Origin: Clostridiales bacterium
Lineage (GTDB): Bacteria; Bacillota; Clostridia; Lachnospirales; Lachnospiraceae
Direction of reading: 5' to 3'
Assembly (NCBI GenBank): GCA_021204045.1
Contig: JAJQAA010000044.1
Location: forward strand, 50,221-114,220
DNA length: 64,000 nt
Shown here: positions 42,625 to 50,591 of the stretch, one piece after another
Layout: each line of letters opens with the position of its first letter
How positions within the stretch are numbered: position 1 is the first letter of the stretch
Translations under genes and position numbers: made by a program
The notes under the pieces: model-generated
Told to the model about the DNA's origin: nothing
What the model saw: the letters and a program-made list of their open reading frames with translations, nothing else
The model's database searches: none

Positions 42625-43410
42625 GTGAAAGAGAAAATCAATCAGATGTTCAAGGACAAGTTGTTCCTTGTCATGTTGGTACTCGGCCTGCTGACTATAG
42701 TAGCTGCGGCAGGTGTGGCGACGATGCAGCGTGGGGCAGGGGAGCAGAATCCGTACATGGAGATGCAGGACCAGGATCAGTTTCTGGCAAGAGAGGAAGT
42801 GGCTCTGGCCGGGGATTCCGACGCGCGTGCACAGGAACCGGAGACGGAGGCCATGGTGGAAGAGAGTGCGGCGCCTGAAAATCCGGATACCGCGGTGAAG
42901 GAGCAGGTTTACGAAGCCAGCGCCAGGGAATACCAGACCCAGGAGGCGCGGCCGGCCGGCGCGGGGCTTGAGGCAACGACCGCGTTGGTTCTGGATTTTA
43001 CGGACGCGCAGCGTCTGGGCTGGCCGGTGCGGGGCAATGTTATCTTGGATTACAGCATGGATACGACGATCTATTTCCCGACGCTGGATCAGTATAAATG
43101 CAATCCGGCTCTGGTTATCCAGGGCGAGGTGAGCGAGCCGGTTTATGCTCCGGCCAATGCCCGTGTGCTTTCTCAGGGTATCAATGAGGAGATCGGAGAA
43201 TTTTTGACGCTCGATCTCGGCAACGGCTACACGGCGGTCTGCGGCCAACTCAAGGAGGTCGCGGTTGTCGAGGGCGAGTATCTGGAAAAAGGACAGCTGC
43301 TCGGCTATGTGGCGGAACCGACCAAGTATTACACGATCGAGGGAAGCAGCGTTTATTTTGAACTGGCGCATGACGGCGAGTCGATCGACCCGCTGGATTA
43401 TCTGGAATAG
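42625..43410 (+). CDS. SpoIIQ-like protein with degenerate M23 (LytM) domain
   Basis: The 261-aa protein starts at GTG 42625 behind GAGGTGA (42613-42619). It has an N-terminal membrane anchor (about residues 12-31), a Glu/Ala-rich linker and a C-terminal LytM fold: ALVIQGEVSEPVYAPANARV, LGNGYTAVCGQL, E-Y-L-E-K-G-Q-L-L-G-Y. The zinc residues HxxxD and HxH of active M23 enzymes are missing (YSMDTT and YFELA stand there). This matches a structural SpoIIQ role in the forespore channel with SpoIIIAH. Position directly after spoIID supports it. Confidence 0.75.
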   Translation: MKEKINQMFKDKLFLVMLVLGLLTIVAAAGVATMQRGAGEQNPYMEMQDQDQFLAREEVALAGDSDARAQEPETEAMVEESAAPENPDTAVKEQVYEASAREYQTQEARPAGAGLEATTALVLDFTDAQRLGWPVRGNVILDYSMDTTIYFPTLDQYKCNPALVIQGEVSEPVYAPANARVLSQGINEEIGEFLTLDLGNGYTAVCGQLKEVAVVEGEYLEKGQLLGYVAEPTKYYTIEGSSVYFELAHDGESIDPLDYLE

Positions 43411-43457
43411 GCGCAGGAGGCAGGAAAAAAACGAATTTTATACAATCAGGCGTGATG

Positions 43458-43506
43458 TTCCGCGGACGCCGGACAGAAGTCCGGTTCTGCGGGATGTTAC
43501 GTTTTT
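43458..43506 (+). terminator. Probable terminator after the spoIIQ-like gene
   Basis: CCGGAC (43469-43474) and GTCCGG (43479-43484) form a tight AGAA-loop hairpin inside outer arms TTCCGC/GCGGGA, followed after ATGTTACG by TTTTT. Confidence 0.5.
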
Positions 43507-43543
43507 AATGTGTAAAATAATGTTAATTTATCAAAAAATATCA

Positions 43544-43572
43544 TTGAATTTTACATGAATTTATATTATAAT
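43544..43572 (+). promoter_or_regulatory. Promoter of the AAA/DUF4143 gene
   Basis: TTGAAT (43544-43549), 17 nt, TATAAT (43567-43572) in a very AT-rich stretch; start near 43579. Confidence 0.65.
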
Positions 43573-43635
43573 ATGAACATTAATTTACATATCGAGTGAG
43601 ATGTGATAATAACATATCTTCCGGCGGGCAAATTC

Positions 43636-44940
43636 ATGTATAGAAAAATCACGAAATTTTTAGAAAAATGGAAAGAAAGCGGACATCGTAAACCTCTGAT
43701 TTTGCAGGGGGCAAGGCAGGTTGGGAAGACCTGGTCGATTCTGGAGTTCGGGCGTACTCATTATGAGAATGTGGCATATTTTAATTTTGAGACCAGTCCG
43801 GGGCTTGCCAGAACATTCGAGGAAAATATCAGTCCTGCGTATCTGGTGCCGATTTTATCTCATATCGCGGGACAGACCATTGTCAGGGAGAAAACGCTGA
43901 TTGTATTTGACGAAGTGCAATTGTGTGAACGGGCATTGGCAAGTCTGAAATATTTTTGTGAAGACGCGCCGGATTATCATGTTATCGTGGCGGGAAGTCT
44001 GCTCGGTGTCGCAGTGAACAGGGAAAAATTTTCGTTTCCCGTTGGCAAGGTTGATTTGAAAACGCTATATCCGATGGATATGGAAGAATTTATGCTGGCC
44101 TGCGGGGAAAAGGATCTTGTTGAGTGGATCAAAGCATGTTTTGAATCCAATGCGCCGCTTCCTGTTGCTTTACATGAACTGGCGATGCGGCTCTACCGCC
44201 AGTATCTGGTTGTGGGCGGTATGCCCGAATGCGTCGCACAGTTCGTAAATACAAAAGACTACATTCTTGTGCGTCATATACAGGACAGCATCCTCGCGGG
44301 ATATTTGGGCGATATGAGTAAGTACAATCGGGAAAATGAGATAAAAAAGACCAGACTCGTTTACGATAATATTACTGTCCAGCTTTCCAAAAAAAACACC
44401 CGTTTCCAATACAAGCTGATTAAGAAGGGAGGCAGGGCGTCCGAGTTTGAAAACGCGATAGAATGGCTTTGCCTGTCCGGTATTTTATCACGCGTTTATA
44501 AAGCGGAACAGATCAAAAAGCCGCTGGAGAATTATCGCGATATCGATGCTTTTAAAATTTATGTATCAGATTCCGGGCTGCTTTGCGCGAAGAATGATTT
44601 GGCCGCGGATGATATTCTCTATATGGTGGATGAGATTGACGACTTCAAGGGCGGCATGACGGAGAATTATGTCAATATCCAGTTGAGCATAAATGGTTTT
44701 CGCACTTATTACTGGATGTCGGAGCGCGGTGCGGAAATCGACTTTGTTATCCAGCGCGGCGGACAGATTATTCCGATCGAAGTAAAATCGGCGGACAATA
44801 CAAGGGCGAAAAGCCTGAAGGTATATATGGATAGCTATCATCCCGCCTATGCGATCAAACTTTCCGCGAAAAATTTTGGTTTCGATGATGGGAAAAAGAC
44901 CGTTCCACTCTATGCCGCGTTTTGCATCGGGGATGACTGA
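43636..44940 (+). CDS. AAA ATPase with C-terminal DUF4143 domain
   Basis: The 434-aa protein has Walker A GARQVGKTW (about residues 28-36) and Walker B LIVFDEVQ. The following AAA_14 core has HVIVAGSLLGVAVN, and a DUF4143 domain near the C-terminus has YVSDSGLLCAKND and ending E-I-D-F-V-I-Q-R...I-P-I-E-V-K-S, a nuclease-like fold signature. These proteins are abundant in anaerobes and their function is not established. ATG 43636 gives the usual MYRKI start; GTG 43603 is possible. It is monocistronic and AT-richer than its neighbours, suggesting transfer. Confidence 0.88.
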   Translation: MYRKITKFLEKWKESGHRKPLILQGARQVGKTWSILEFGRTHYENVAYFNFETSPGLARTFEENISPAYLVPILSHIAGQTIVREKTLIVFDEVQLCERALASLKYFCEDAPDYHVIVAGSLLGVAVNREKFSFPVGKVDLKTLYPMDMEEFMLACGEKDLVEWIKACFESNAPLPVALHELAMRLYRQYLVVGGMPECVAQFVNTKDYILVRHIQDSILAGYLGDMSKYNRENEIKKTRLVYDNITVQLSKKNTRFQYKLIKKGGRASEFENAIEWLCLSGILSRVYKAEQIKKPLENYRDIDAFKIYVSDSGLLCAKNDLAADDILYMVDEIDDFKGGMTENYVNIQLSINGFRTYYWMSERGAEIDFVIQRGGQIIPIEVKSADNTRAKSLKVYMDSYHPAYAIKLSAKNFGFDDGKKTVPLYAAFCIGDD

Positions 44941-44958
44941 TATTATTGGTTCTTCAGG

Positions 44959-44997
44959 AAAAACAGCCGCCACGACGTAATTATGGCGGCTGTTTTT
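44959..44997. terminator. Bidirectional terminator between the AAA gene and cotJC
   Basis: AAAAACAGCCGCCA (44959-44972) pairs perfectly with TGGCGGCTGTTTTT (44984-44997), giving a T-run on either strand. Confidence 0.9.
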
Positions 44998-45006
44998 ATG
45001 ATCATT

Positions 45007-45612
45007 CTACGTTGTCGGTTTGTCAAATGCCGGATTGAAATCATAGAAATTCCGGCTGTCGAGATGATCCTGTACATCGCGCAGCGTTTCACCGAAACGC
45101 TGGAAGTGTACAAGCTCTCTCTGGCGCAGGAAACGGATCGGGTCGGCGACCTCGGCGTCCTTTACCATACGCAGGATGTTGTCGTAGGTGGAGCGCGCCT
45201 TTTGTTCCGCGGCAAGATCCTCGAAAAGATCCGTGATCGGATCGCCTTTTGACTGGAATTCGGTTGCGGTAAAGGGCACGCCGCCGGCTGCCTGCGGCCA
45301 GATCCCGGTCGCGTGGTCGATATAGTAGGGGCCGAAGCCGGACTCATCGATCTGACGCGGTGTCAGGTTGCGCGTGAGCTGGTGCACGATCGAGGCGATG
45401 ATCTCCCAGTGCCCCAGTTCTTCCGTGCCGATGTCGGTCAGTGCCGCTTTGCCTTTATCGTAAGGCATGGCGTAGCGCTGGCTGAGATAGCGCATGGCCG
45501 CGGCGGACTCACCGTCGGGGCCGCCATACTGGCTGATAATATATTGGGCCAGCTTTGGGTTTGGCTGGCAGATTTTTACCGGGTATTGTAAGCGCTTTTC
45601 ATATTTCCACAT
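45007..45612 (-). CDS. cotJC: Spore coat protein CotJC (manganese-catalase family)
   Basis: The 201-aa protein has the Mn-catalase ferritin-like ligands: E in A-A-E/E-S-A-A, EELGHWEI, AAEQKARSTYD and REL-V-H-F-Q-R-F-G. It starts MWKYEKRLQYPVKI, as in CotJC. It is deposited in the spore coat. Start ATG 45612 has GGAGGGAAAGG upstream and lies inside the 3' end of cotJB, so the two are coupled. Confidence 0.93.
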   Translation of the reverse strand: MWKYEKRLQYPVKICQPNPKLAQYIISQYGGPDGESAAAMRYLSQRYAMPYDKGKAALTDIGTEELGHWEIIASIVHQLTRNLTPRQIDESGFGPYYIDHATGIWPQAAGGVPFTATEFQSKGDPITDLFEDLAAEQKARSTYDNILRMVKDAEVADPIRFLRQRELVHFQRFGETLRDVQDHLDSRNFYDFNPAFDKPTT

Positions 45613-45866
45613 AAGCCTTTCCCTCCTTCCCATGGCCAGGGACCATTCACCCAGCTCCATTTTTCGGATCCCTCCCGGTCGACGGTCAGGGGACCGCAAT
45701 TCTGCTCGTAAGCGGCTTTGGCGTCCAGGTAGGCGTTTCTTACATAATAGTAATACTGCAATGCCGTTTCATCATCCGGATGCGTATCCAGATACAGCAG
45801 AATGTCGTCGACGGCGAAGCCGTTTTCATAAACCTTCTGCATCAATTGTTCACATCGGTTATTCAT
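45576..45866 (-). CDS. cotJB: Spore coat protein CotJB
   Basis: The 96-aa protein has the CotJB signature F-A-V-D-D-I-L-L-Y-L-D-T-H-P-D-D-E-T-A-L and WSWVNGPWPWEGG near the C-terminus. It overlaps cotJA by 4 nt at its start and cotJC by 37 nt at its end. CotJB is needed with CotJA for CotJC assembly into the coat. Confidence 0.93.
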   Translation of the reverse strand: MNNRCEQLMQKVYENGFAVDDILLYLDTHPDDETALQYYYYVRNAYLDAKAAYEQNCGPLTVDREGSEKWSWVNGPWPWEGGKGLCGNMKSAYNTR

Positions 45867-46288
45867 TCGCGATACCCCCTTGAAAACGGAAGATCCAGCT
45901 CGGGAAACAGCGTTCCGCGACGAAAACCCTGCTCGGGCGGATAGGTCTGCCTCCAGTTCTGCATGGGTACATAGCCCATCGCTGTCGGTCTCGGCGGCTG
46001 CCCGGGCTGTGTGGCCGGTCTTGGCGGCTGCCCAGGTTGCAGAATCGGTCTCGGCGGCTGCCCGGGTTGTGAGATGGGGCTCGGTGGTTGCCCGGGCTGT
46101 TGGGGGATCGGTCCCGGCTGAGGCGCGGGCGGTGGTGGCGGGCAGGAACCGGGTACTCCCGGCGAGCAGGGGCGGACCGGTCTGGGTGCCTGTGCGCCGC
46201 AGTTTGTGTTTCCGCAGGGCGTCGGTGCCTGCGGGTGCACAAGCTGACCGAGCGGCCCGCGCTGATTCGGATTACAGTTGCAAGCCAT
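45863..46288 (-). CDS. cotJA: Spore coat associated protein CotJA with proline repeats
   Basis: The 141-aa protein ends in the CotJA consensus (AMGYVPMQNWRQTY, then G-T-L-F-P-E-L-D-L-P-F). The first ~100 residues are a Pro/Gln/Gly-rich extension with repeats of P-G-Q-P-P-R-P and an N-terminal MACNCNPNQRGP. This extension makes it about twice the size of B. subtilis CotJA. AAAGGAG precedes the ATG. Upstream is a SigK-like promoter. Confidence 0.9.
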   Translation of the reverse strand: MACNCNPNQRGPLGQLVHPQAPTPCGNTNCGAQAPRPVRPCSPGVPGSCPPPPPAPQPGPIPQQPGQPPSPISQPGQPPRPILQPGQPPRPATQPGQPPRPTAMGYVPMQNWRQTYPPEQGFRRGTLFPELDLPFSRGYRE

Positions 46289-46326
46289 AGGAAAACTCCT
46301 TTATCATCATGAAAGGTCTGTAGTAG

Positions 46327-46353
46327 TATTTTATGTGGAAACGGTTGGTCGGT
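46327..46353 (-). promoter_or_regulatory. SigK/SigE-like promoter of the cotJ operon
   Basis: On the minus strand AC (46353-46352), 16 nt, CATAAAATA (46335-46327) fits the mother-cell SigK pattern AC-N16-CATAnnnTA; the -10 also fits SigE. Confidence 0.5.
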
Positions 46354-46412
46354 GCCGGAAAAAGGGAAAAGTTTCAACAGGAAACTTTCAGAGCTCAGAA
46401 TGTGGGGTTGTC

Positions 46413-46440
46413 ACACTTGTCAGGCATGACTCATATGGTA
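46413..46440 (+). promoter_or_regulatory. SigK-like promoter of the Cys/Gly-rich gene
   Basis: AC (46413-46414), 17 nt, CATATGGTA (46432-46440) fits SigK. The start would be near 46447, about 24 nt before the ATG. Confidence 0.5.
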
Positions 46441-46470
46441 CAGTACAGACGAAAAATGAAGGAGATCACG

Positions 46471-46734
46471 ATGATGTGTGGATATAATGGTTGTGGCAGA
46501 GACGCGTTTGGCTGGCCGGTTCCGTGCGGCGGAGGCTGCGGTTGCTGCGGAGGCGGAAAAGGCTGCGGTTGTGGTGGAAAAGGCTGTGGCTGTGGTTGCG
46601 GAAACAGTTGTCATTATCGCCAGGCATACCGCTGCGGCTTTGGATCCGGTTACCGCCAGGCATACAACGATGGATACCGGGAGGGCTTTCGGGCCGCCAA
46701 TCCCGGCCCTGGCTGCGGTCCAAATCAGTGTTAG
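46471..46734 (+). CDS. Cys/Gly-rich small protein, probable spore coat component
   Basis: The 87-aa protein starts at ATG 46471 (or 46474) behind GAAGGAG (46458-46464). The N-terminal half is a Gly/Cys repeat (GGGCGCCGGGKGCGCGGKG type, about residues 20-48). The second half is Tyr/Arg/Gly-rich (RQAYRCGFGSG, YRQAYNDGYREGF). Roughly one residue in five is Cys. It has no signal peptide. The divergent cotJ operon and the SigK-like promoter suggest a cross-linked or metal-binding coat protein; this is inference. Confidence 0.65.
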   Translation: MMCGYNGCGRDAFGWPVPCGGGCGCCGGGKGCGCGGKGCGCGCGNSCHYRQAYRCGFGSGYRQAYNDGYREGFRAANPGPGCGPNQC

Positions 46735-46761
46735 CCACTGAGTGACATCGTTTGAATACAG

Positions 46762-46787
46762 AGGGGCGGGGAAACCTGCCCCTTTGT
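46762..46787 (+). terminator. GAAA-tetraloop terminator-like hairpin
   Basis: AGGGGCGGG (46762-46770), loop GAAA, CCTGCCCCT (46775-46783), then TTG. The T-run is short. Confidence 0.5.
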
Positions 46788-46798
46788 CCTGCCCATGA

Positions 46799-46828
46799 TT
46801 CGTCTTTCCATGTTTCGTCTTTCCATGT
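46799..46828 (+). repeat. Two tandem 15-bp units
   Basis: TTCGTCTTTCCATGT occurs at 46799 and 46814, with a partial third copy (TTCG) at 46829. They lie between the terminator and the alaX promoter; no function is seen. Confidence 0.7.
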
Positions 46829-46848
46829 TTCGCCCTGGAAAACAAAGA

Positions 46849-46877
46849 TTGCATTCCGTGTACTTTTTCATTATACT
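46849..46877 (+). promoter_or_regulatory. Promoter of the AlaX-type gene
   Basis: TTGCAT (46849-46854), 17 nt, TATACT (46872-46877); start near 46884. Confidence 0.55.
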
Positions 46878-46947
46878 AAACGGGGAAATGCTCAGACAGT
46901 GGCGGAAGAATTAAGCCGTCGTGATGAAAAAGAGAGGATGTTGGAAC

Positions 46948-48120
46948 ATGAAAACAGGAACAGAGAGACTGTATTATCAGGACAGCCATATGCGGGAGTT
47001 TGAGGCGCGGGTGGTCTTTTGTGAGTGGGAGGAGAAAAAGCAATGCTATGGAGTGGAGCTGAACCGGACCGCGTTTTTCCCGGAGGGCGGCGGCCAGCAT
47101 GCGGACGTCGGTATGCTTGGCGGCGTGCCGGTCGAGGATGTGAAGGAGAAAGGGGAGCGCGTTATCCATTATCTGAAACAGCCTCTGGATGTCGGCGCGT
47201 TGGTGGAAGGAAAGCTGGACTTCGCGGTGCGCTTCTCGGCGATGCAGCAGCATAGCGGCGAGCATATTGTCTCCGGTCTGGTCCACCGGCATTTTGCTTA
47301 TGATAATGTCGGTTTCCATCTGGGCCGGGAGATTGTGACCATGGATTTCAATGGCCCGTTGACGGAGGACATGGTGCGCCAGGTGGAATATGAGGTGAAC
47401 GAAGCGGTGGCGGCGAATATCGAGATCATTGTCACCCTGCCGACGCAGGAAGAGTTGGCGACGCTGGATTACCGAAGCAAGAAGGAGCTGGAAGGGCAGG
47501 TCCGTATTGTCACGATACCGGGCGTGGATGTCTGTGCCTGCTGTGCGCCGCATGTGTCGCGCACGGGAGAGATCGGACTGATCAAGATTGTCGACGCGAT
47601 ACGATATAAGGGCGGTACGCGGGTCACGCTGGCCTGCGGTTTTCGCGCGCTGCAGGATTACCGGGTGAAGGAGAGCAATGTGAGGGAAATTTCGCACCTG
47701 CTCTCGGCAAAGCCGGATGAGGTCGCCGGGGCGGTGCGACGTCTGCAGGACGAGACGCAGCGCTGGAAAGATAAGCTGATGCGGATGCAGAGTGCGTATC
47801 TGGAGCGGAAACTGGAGGAGATCCCGGAGGAAGCGGGCAATGTCCTGCTGTTCGAGCCGGAGATGGACAAAAACGCGGCGCGGAAATTTGTCGACGCGGG
47901 AAAAGGAAAATGCGCCGGGATCTGCGGAATTTTCCTCGGGGATGAGGAAAACGGCTATCAGTATACGCTGGGCAGCCATAACAGAGATCTGAAAGCATTG
48001 CTTACGGATTTTCACCATGCATTTCCAGGCCGGGGCGGCGGAAAGCCAGAGATGGTGCAGGGAACCGTGCAGGGCAGGAAAGATCTCGCAGAGGAGATCC
48101 GTTCCTGGTTTGAGCAATGA
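46948..48120 (+). CDS. alaX: Alanyl-tRNA editing protein (AlaX-L) with DHHA1 domain
   Basis: Free-standing editing domains hydrolyse Ser- or Gly-tRNA-Ala. The 390-aa protein has the N-terminal TAFFPEGGGQHADVG block, the zinc site HSGEH (about residue 100) and C-x-C-C-x-P-H-V (about 190-197), and a C-terminal DHHA1 domain ending FPGRGGGKPEMVQG. The DHHA1 part marks the long AlaX form. ATG 46948 has GAGAGGA upstream; an earlier ATG (46921) adds ~9 residues. Confidence 0.92.
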   Translation: MKTGTERLYYQDSHMREFEARVVFCEWEEKKQCYGVELNRTAFFPEGGGQHADVGMLGGVPVEDVKEKGERVIHYLKQPLDVGALVEGKLDFAVRFSAMQQHSGEHIVSGLVHRHFAYDNVGFHLGREIVTMDFNGPLTEDMVRQVEYEVNEAVAANIEIIVTLPTQEELATLDYRSKKELEGQVRIVTIPGVDVCACCAPHVSRTGEIGLIKIVDAIRYKGGTRVTLACGFRALQDYRVKESNVREISHLLSAKPDEVAGAVRRLQDETQRWKDKLMRMQSAYLERKLEEIPEEAGNVLLFEPEMDKNAARKFVDAGKGKCAGICGIFLGDEENGYQYTLGSHNRDLKALLTDFHHAFPGRGGGKPEMVQGTVQGRKDLAEEIRSWFEQ

Positions 48121-48161
48121 GATTGGAGCAATAACATTGGAATACTAGGAGAAAGAAAAGA

Positions 48162-48219
48162 TTGACAAACCCTCTGTGGGAAATTATACTGTTTTCAATT
48201 AATTATCCTACTAGGGATA
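48162..48219 (+). promoter_or_regulatory. Promoter and candidate operator of the sulfur amino-acid genes
   Basis: TTGACA (48162-48167), 17 nt, TATACT (48185-48190), start near 48197. Just downstream is the dyad TATCC-N6-GGATA (48204-48219). TACTAGG occurs both in this dyad and upstream of the -35 (from 48143). A cysteine-metabolism repressor such as CymR is possible but not shown. Confidence 0.6.
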
Positions 48220-48256
48220 TTGGTTTATTAATCATTTGATCAGGAAGGTACTGCAT

Positions 48257-49408
48257 ATGGATTACCGGTTGGAAACACGATGTATTCATGGGGAGAGGCG
48301 GAGCGCGGATCATCATCCGTTTGGTGCTCTTGCCGTACCGATTTATCAGACCGCGACGTTTTCACATCCGGGAGTAGGCCGCTCGACCGGCTATGATTAT
48401 ACCCGCTCCGGAAATCCGACCAGGGAAGAACTGGAAAAAACCATGTCAGCCCTGGAGGGAGCCTGTGATACGATTGCCTGCGCCACCGGGATGGCGGCGA
48501 TCAGCCTCTGTCTGGAACTGTTTGACAAAGATGCGCGTTTTGTCTGCTCAGAGGATCTGTACGGCGGCTCGGTTCGTATTTTTAAAGAGGTCGGCGAACG
48601 CCGAGGTTTTTCGTTCTCCTACATAAATACTTCGGATGTGGAAGCAGTGGAGCGGGAAATCCGTGCTCATAAAGACACGCGAGCCCTTTACATCGAGACT
48701 CCAAGCAATCCGATGATGGAAGTGACGGATCTGGCAGCGATGCGCAGCCTGGCGGATCAATACAATCTGTGCCTGATTGTTGATAATACCTTCCTTTCCC
48801 CGTATCTGCAAAATCCGATCGCCTTTGGCGCCGATCTGGTCATACACAGCGGAAGCAAATTTTTAAATGGGCACAACGATACGCTGGCTGGCTTTGTGTG
48901 CACAAGCCGCCCGGAGCTTTCCGAACGTCTGCGGTATCTGACAAAGACGATCGGCGCAAACCTTTCCCCATTTGACTGTTTTCTGCTGGCCAGGGGGATC
49001 AAGACGCTGGCTGTCCGTATGGAACGCCAGCAGGAAAATGCGGCCCGGATCGCGCGCTGGCTGCAGACACAGCCAAAGGTGAAGCAGGTTTATTATGTCG
49101 GCTTGCCGGAGCATCCCGGTTATGAGACGAACTGCCGTCAGGCGCGTGGGGCAGGTAGTATGATTTCTTTCCGTGTGGATACCGAGGCAACTGCCCACAG
49201 GCTCCTGGAGACAGTACGCCTGATTTCCTATGCAGAGAGCCTCGGAGGTGTAGAATCTTTGATTACTTACCCGATGCTGCAGACCCATGCGGATCTTCCG
49301 CAAAAGGTAAGAGAAAAACTAGGCATTACGGAGGACTTTTTACGTCTTTCGGTGGGCATTGAGAATGTTGATGACCTGATTGCGGATCTCACGCAGGCGT
49401 TGGAATAA
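48257..49408 (+). CDS. Cystathionine gamma-synthase/lyase-family PLP enzyme
   Basis: The 383-aa Cys/Met-metabolism PLP protein has Y-D-Y-T-R-S-G-N-P-T-R, ATGMAAIS, EDLYGGS, ETPSNPMM, VDNTF and the PLP lysine in VIHSGSKFLNGHND. The family covers cystathionine gamma-synthase, gamma-lyase, O-acetylhomoserine sulfhydrylase and methionine gamma-lyase; I cannot separate these by eye. Start 48257 has AGGAAGG at eight-base spacing. It is followed within 11 nt by a PatB-type lyase, forming a C-S bond unit. Confidence 0.88.
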   Translation: MDYRLETRCIHGERRSADHHPFGALAVPIYQTATFSHPGVGRSTGYDYTRSGNPTREELEKTMSALEGACDTIACATGMAAISLCLELFDKDARFVCSEDLYGGSVRIFKEVGERRGFSFSYINTSDVEAVEREIRAHKDTRALYIETPSNPMMEVTDLAAMRSLADQYNLCLIVDNTFLSPYLQNPIAFGADLVIHSGSKFLNGHNDTLAGFVCTSRPELSERLRYLTKTIGANLSPFDCFLLARGIKTLAVRMERQQENAARIARWLQTQPKVKQVYYVGLPEHPGYETNCRQARGAGSMISFRVDTEATAHRLLETVRLISYAESLGGVESLITYPMLQTHADLPQKVREKLGITEDFLRLSVGIENVDDLIADLTQALE

Positions 49409-49418
49409 GGAGACAGTG

Positions 49419-50591
49419 ATGAAGTACGATTTTGATAAACGGATTGACCGAAGAAATACGATGAGTCTGAAATATGATTTTTGCGAGGAACGCCGTGGGC
49501 GCGATGATCTGCTGCCGCTCTGGGTGGCGGATATGGATTTTGCGACGGCGCCGGGGATCATCGAGGCGCTGGAGCGCATGGTCAAACCTGGCATTTACGG
49601 CTACAGCGACACGAAGGAGAGTTATTTCCTGACTTTGAAAAAGTGGTTTGCGAAGCACTCAGGCTGGGAGGTGGAGCCGGAGTGGCTGATCAAAACGCCG
49701 GGCGTTGTGTTTGCGCTGGCAGCCGCCGTGCGCGCATTTACGGAGGAGGGAGACGGCGTGCTGATCCAGCAGCCTGTCTATTATCCGTTTGGCAGCGTGA
49801 TCCGCGATAATGGACGTGTGCTGGTGAACAGTCCGTTAAAGATTGTGGACGGGCATTATGAGATGGATTTTGCCGATTTTGAGGCGAAGATTGTCGAAAA
49901 TCGGGTAAAGCTTTTTATACTTTGCAATCCGCACAATCCGGTGGGCCGGGTGTGGACAAAGGAGGAGCTGTGCAAAGTGGGCGTGATTTGTAAAAAGCAC
50001 GGAGTGATTGTGGTCAGCGATGAGATTCATCAGGACTTTATTTTCCCGGGCTTTCGTCATCAGGTGTTTGCTAATGCAGACCCGGAGTTCGCCTCCTTCA
50101 CGGTTACCTGCACAGCGCCGAGCAAGACCTTCAACCTGGCTGGCCTGCAGGTATCGAACATCTGGATCGCTGATCCGGATCTGCGCGCGAAGTTCCAGCG
50201 GGCGATCGACCGGACCGGATACAGCCAGGTGGGGTTGCCGGGGATTGTGGCCTGTCAGGCCGCTTACGCAACCGGAGAGGAATGGCTAGCGCAGTTGCAG
50301 GAATATTTAAATGGCAACCTGGATTTTTTTCGCACCTATCTGCGGGAAAATCTGCCGCAACTTCATCTGGTTGAGCCGGAGGGTACCTATCTTCTCTGGG
50401 TTGATTTTGGGAAGCTCGGCCTTACGGAGGAGGAGCGGGAGGAACTGCTTCTGGATAAGGCAAAGCTCTGGCTGGACTCCGGCGCGATGTTTGGTCCGGA
50501 CGGCGAAGGCTTTGAGCGATTTAACATCGCCTGTCCGCGCGCTACGCTGCAGGATGCGTTAGACCGTCTTGCGCGCGCCCTTTCTGCGTAG
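49419..50591 (+). CDS. MalY/PatB family aminotransferase-fold C-S beta-lyase
   Basis: The 390-aa class I/II PLP protein has L-P-L-W-V-A-D-M-D-F and YGYSDTKESYF, KTPGVVFAL, CNPHNPVGRVWTKEEL, VVSDEIHQDFIFPG and the PLP lysine in TAPSKTFNLAGLQ. PatB cleaves cystathionine and S-substituted cysteines to thiol, pyruvate and ammonia. AAGGAGA precedes ATG 49419. Its 3' end overlaps the convergent MFS gene by 33 nt. Confidence 0.9.
   Translation: MKYDFDKRIDRRNTMSLKYDFCEERRGRDDLLPLWVADMDFATAPGIIEALERMVKPGIYGYSDTKESYFLTLKKWFAKHSGWEVEPEWLIKTPGVVFALAAAVRAFTEEGDGVLIQQPVYYPFGSVIRDNGRVLVNSPLKIVDGHYEMDFADFEAKIVENRVKLFILCNPHNPVGRVWTKEELCKVGVICKKHGVIVVSDEIHQDFIFPGFRHQVFANADPEFASFTVTCTAPSKTFNLAGLQVSNIWIADPDLRAKFQRAIDRTGYSQVGLPGIVACQAAYATGEEWLAQLQEYLNGNLDFFRTYLRENLPQLHLVEPEGTYLLWVDFGKLGLTEEEREELLLDKAKLWLDSGAMFGPDGEGFERFNIACPRATLQDALDRLARALSA

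Noticed and set aside
45870..46290. Possible CRISPR or DNA repeat array
   Set aside because: The repetition is codon-level Pro/Gly/Gln repeats within cotJA, without regular spacers.
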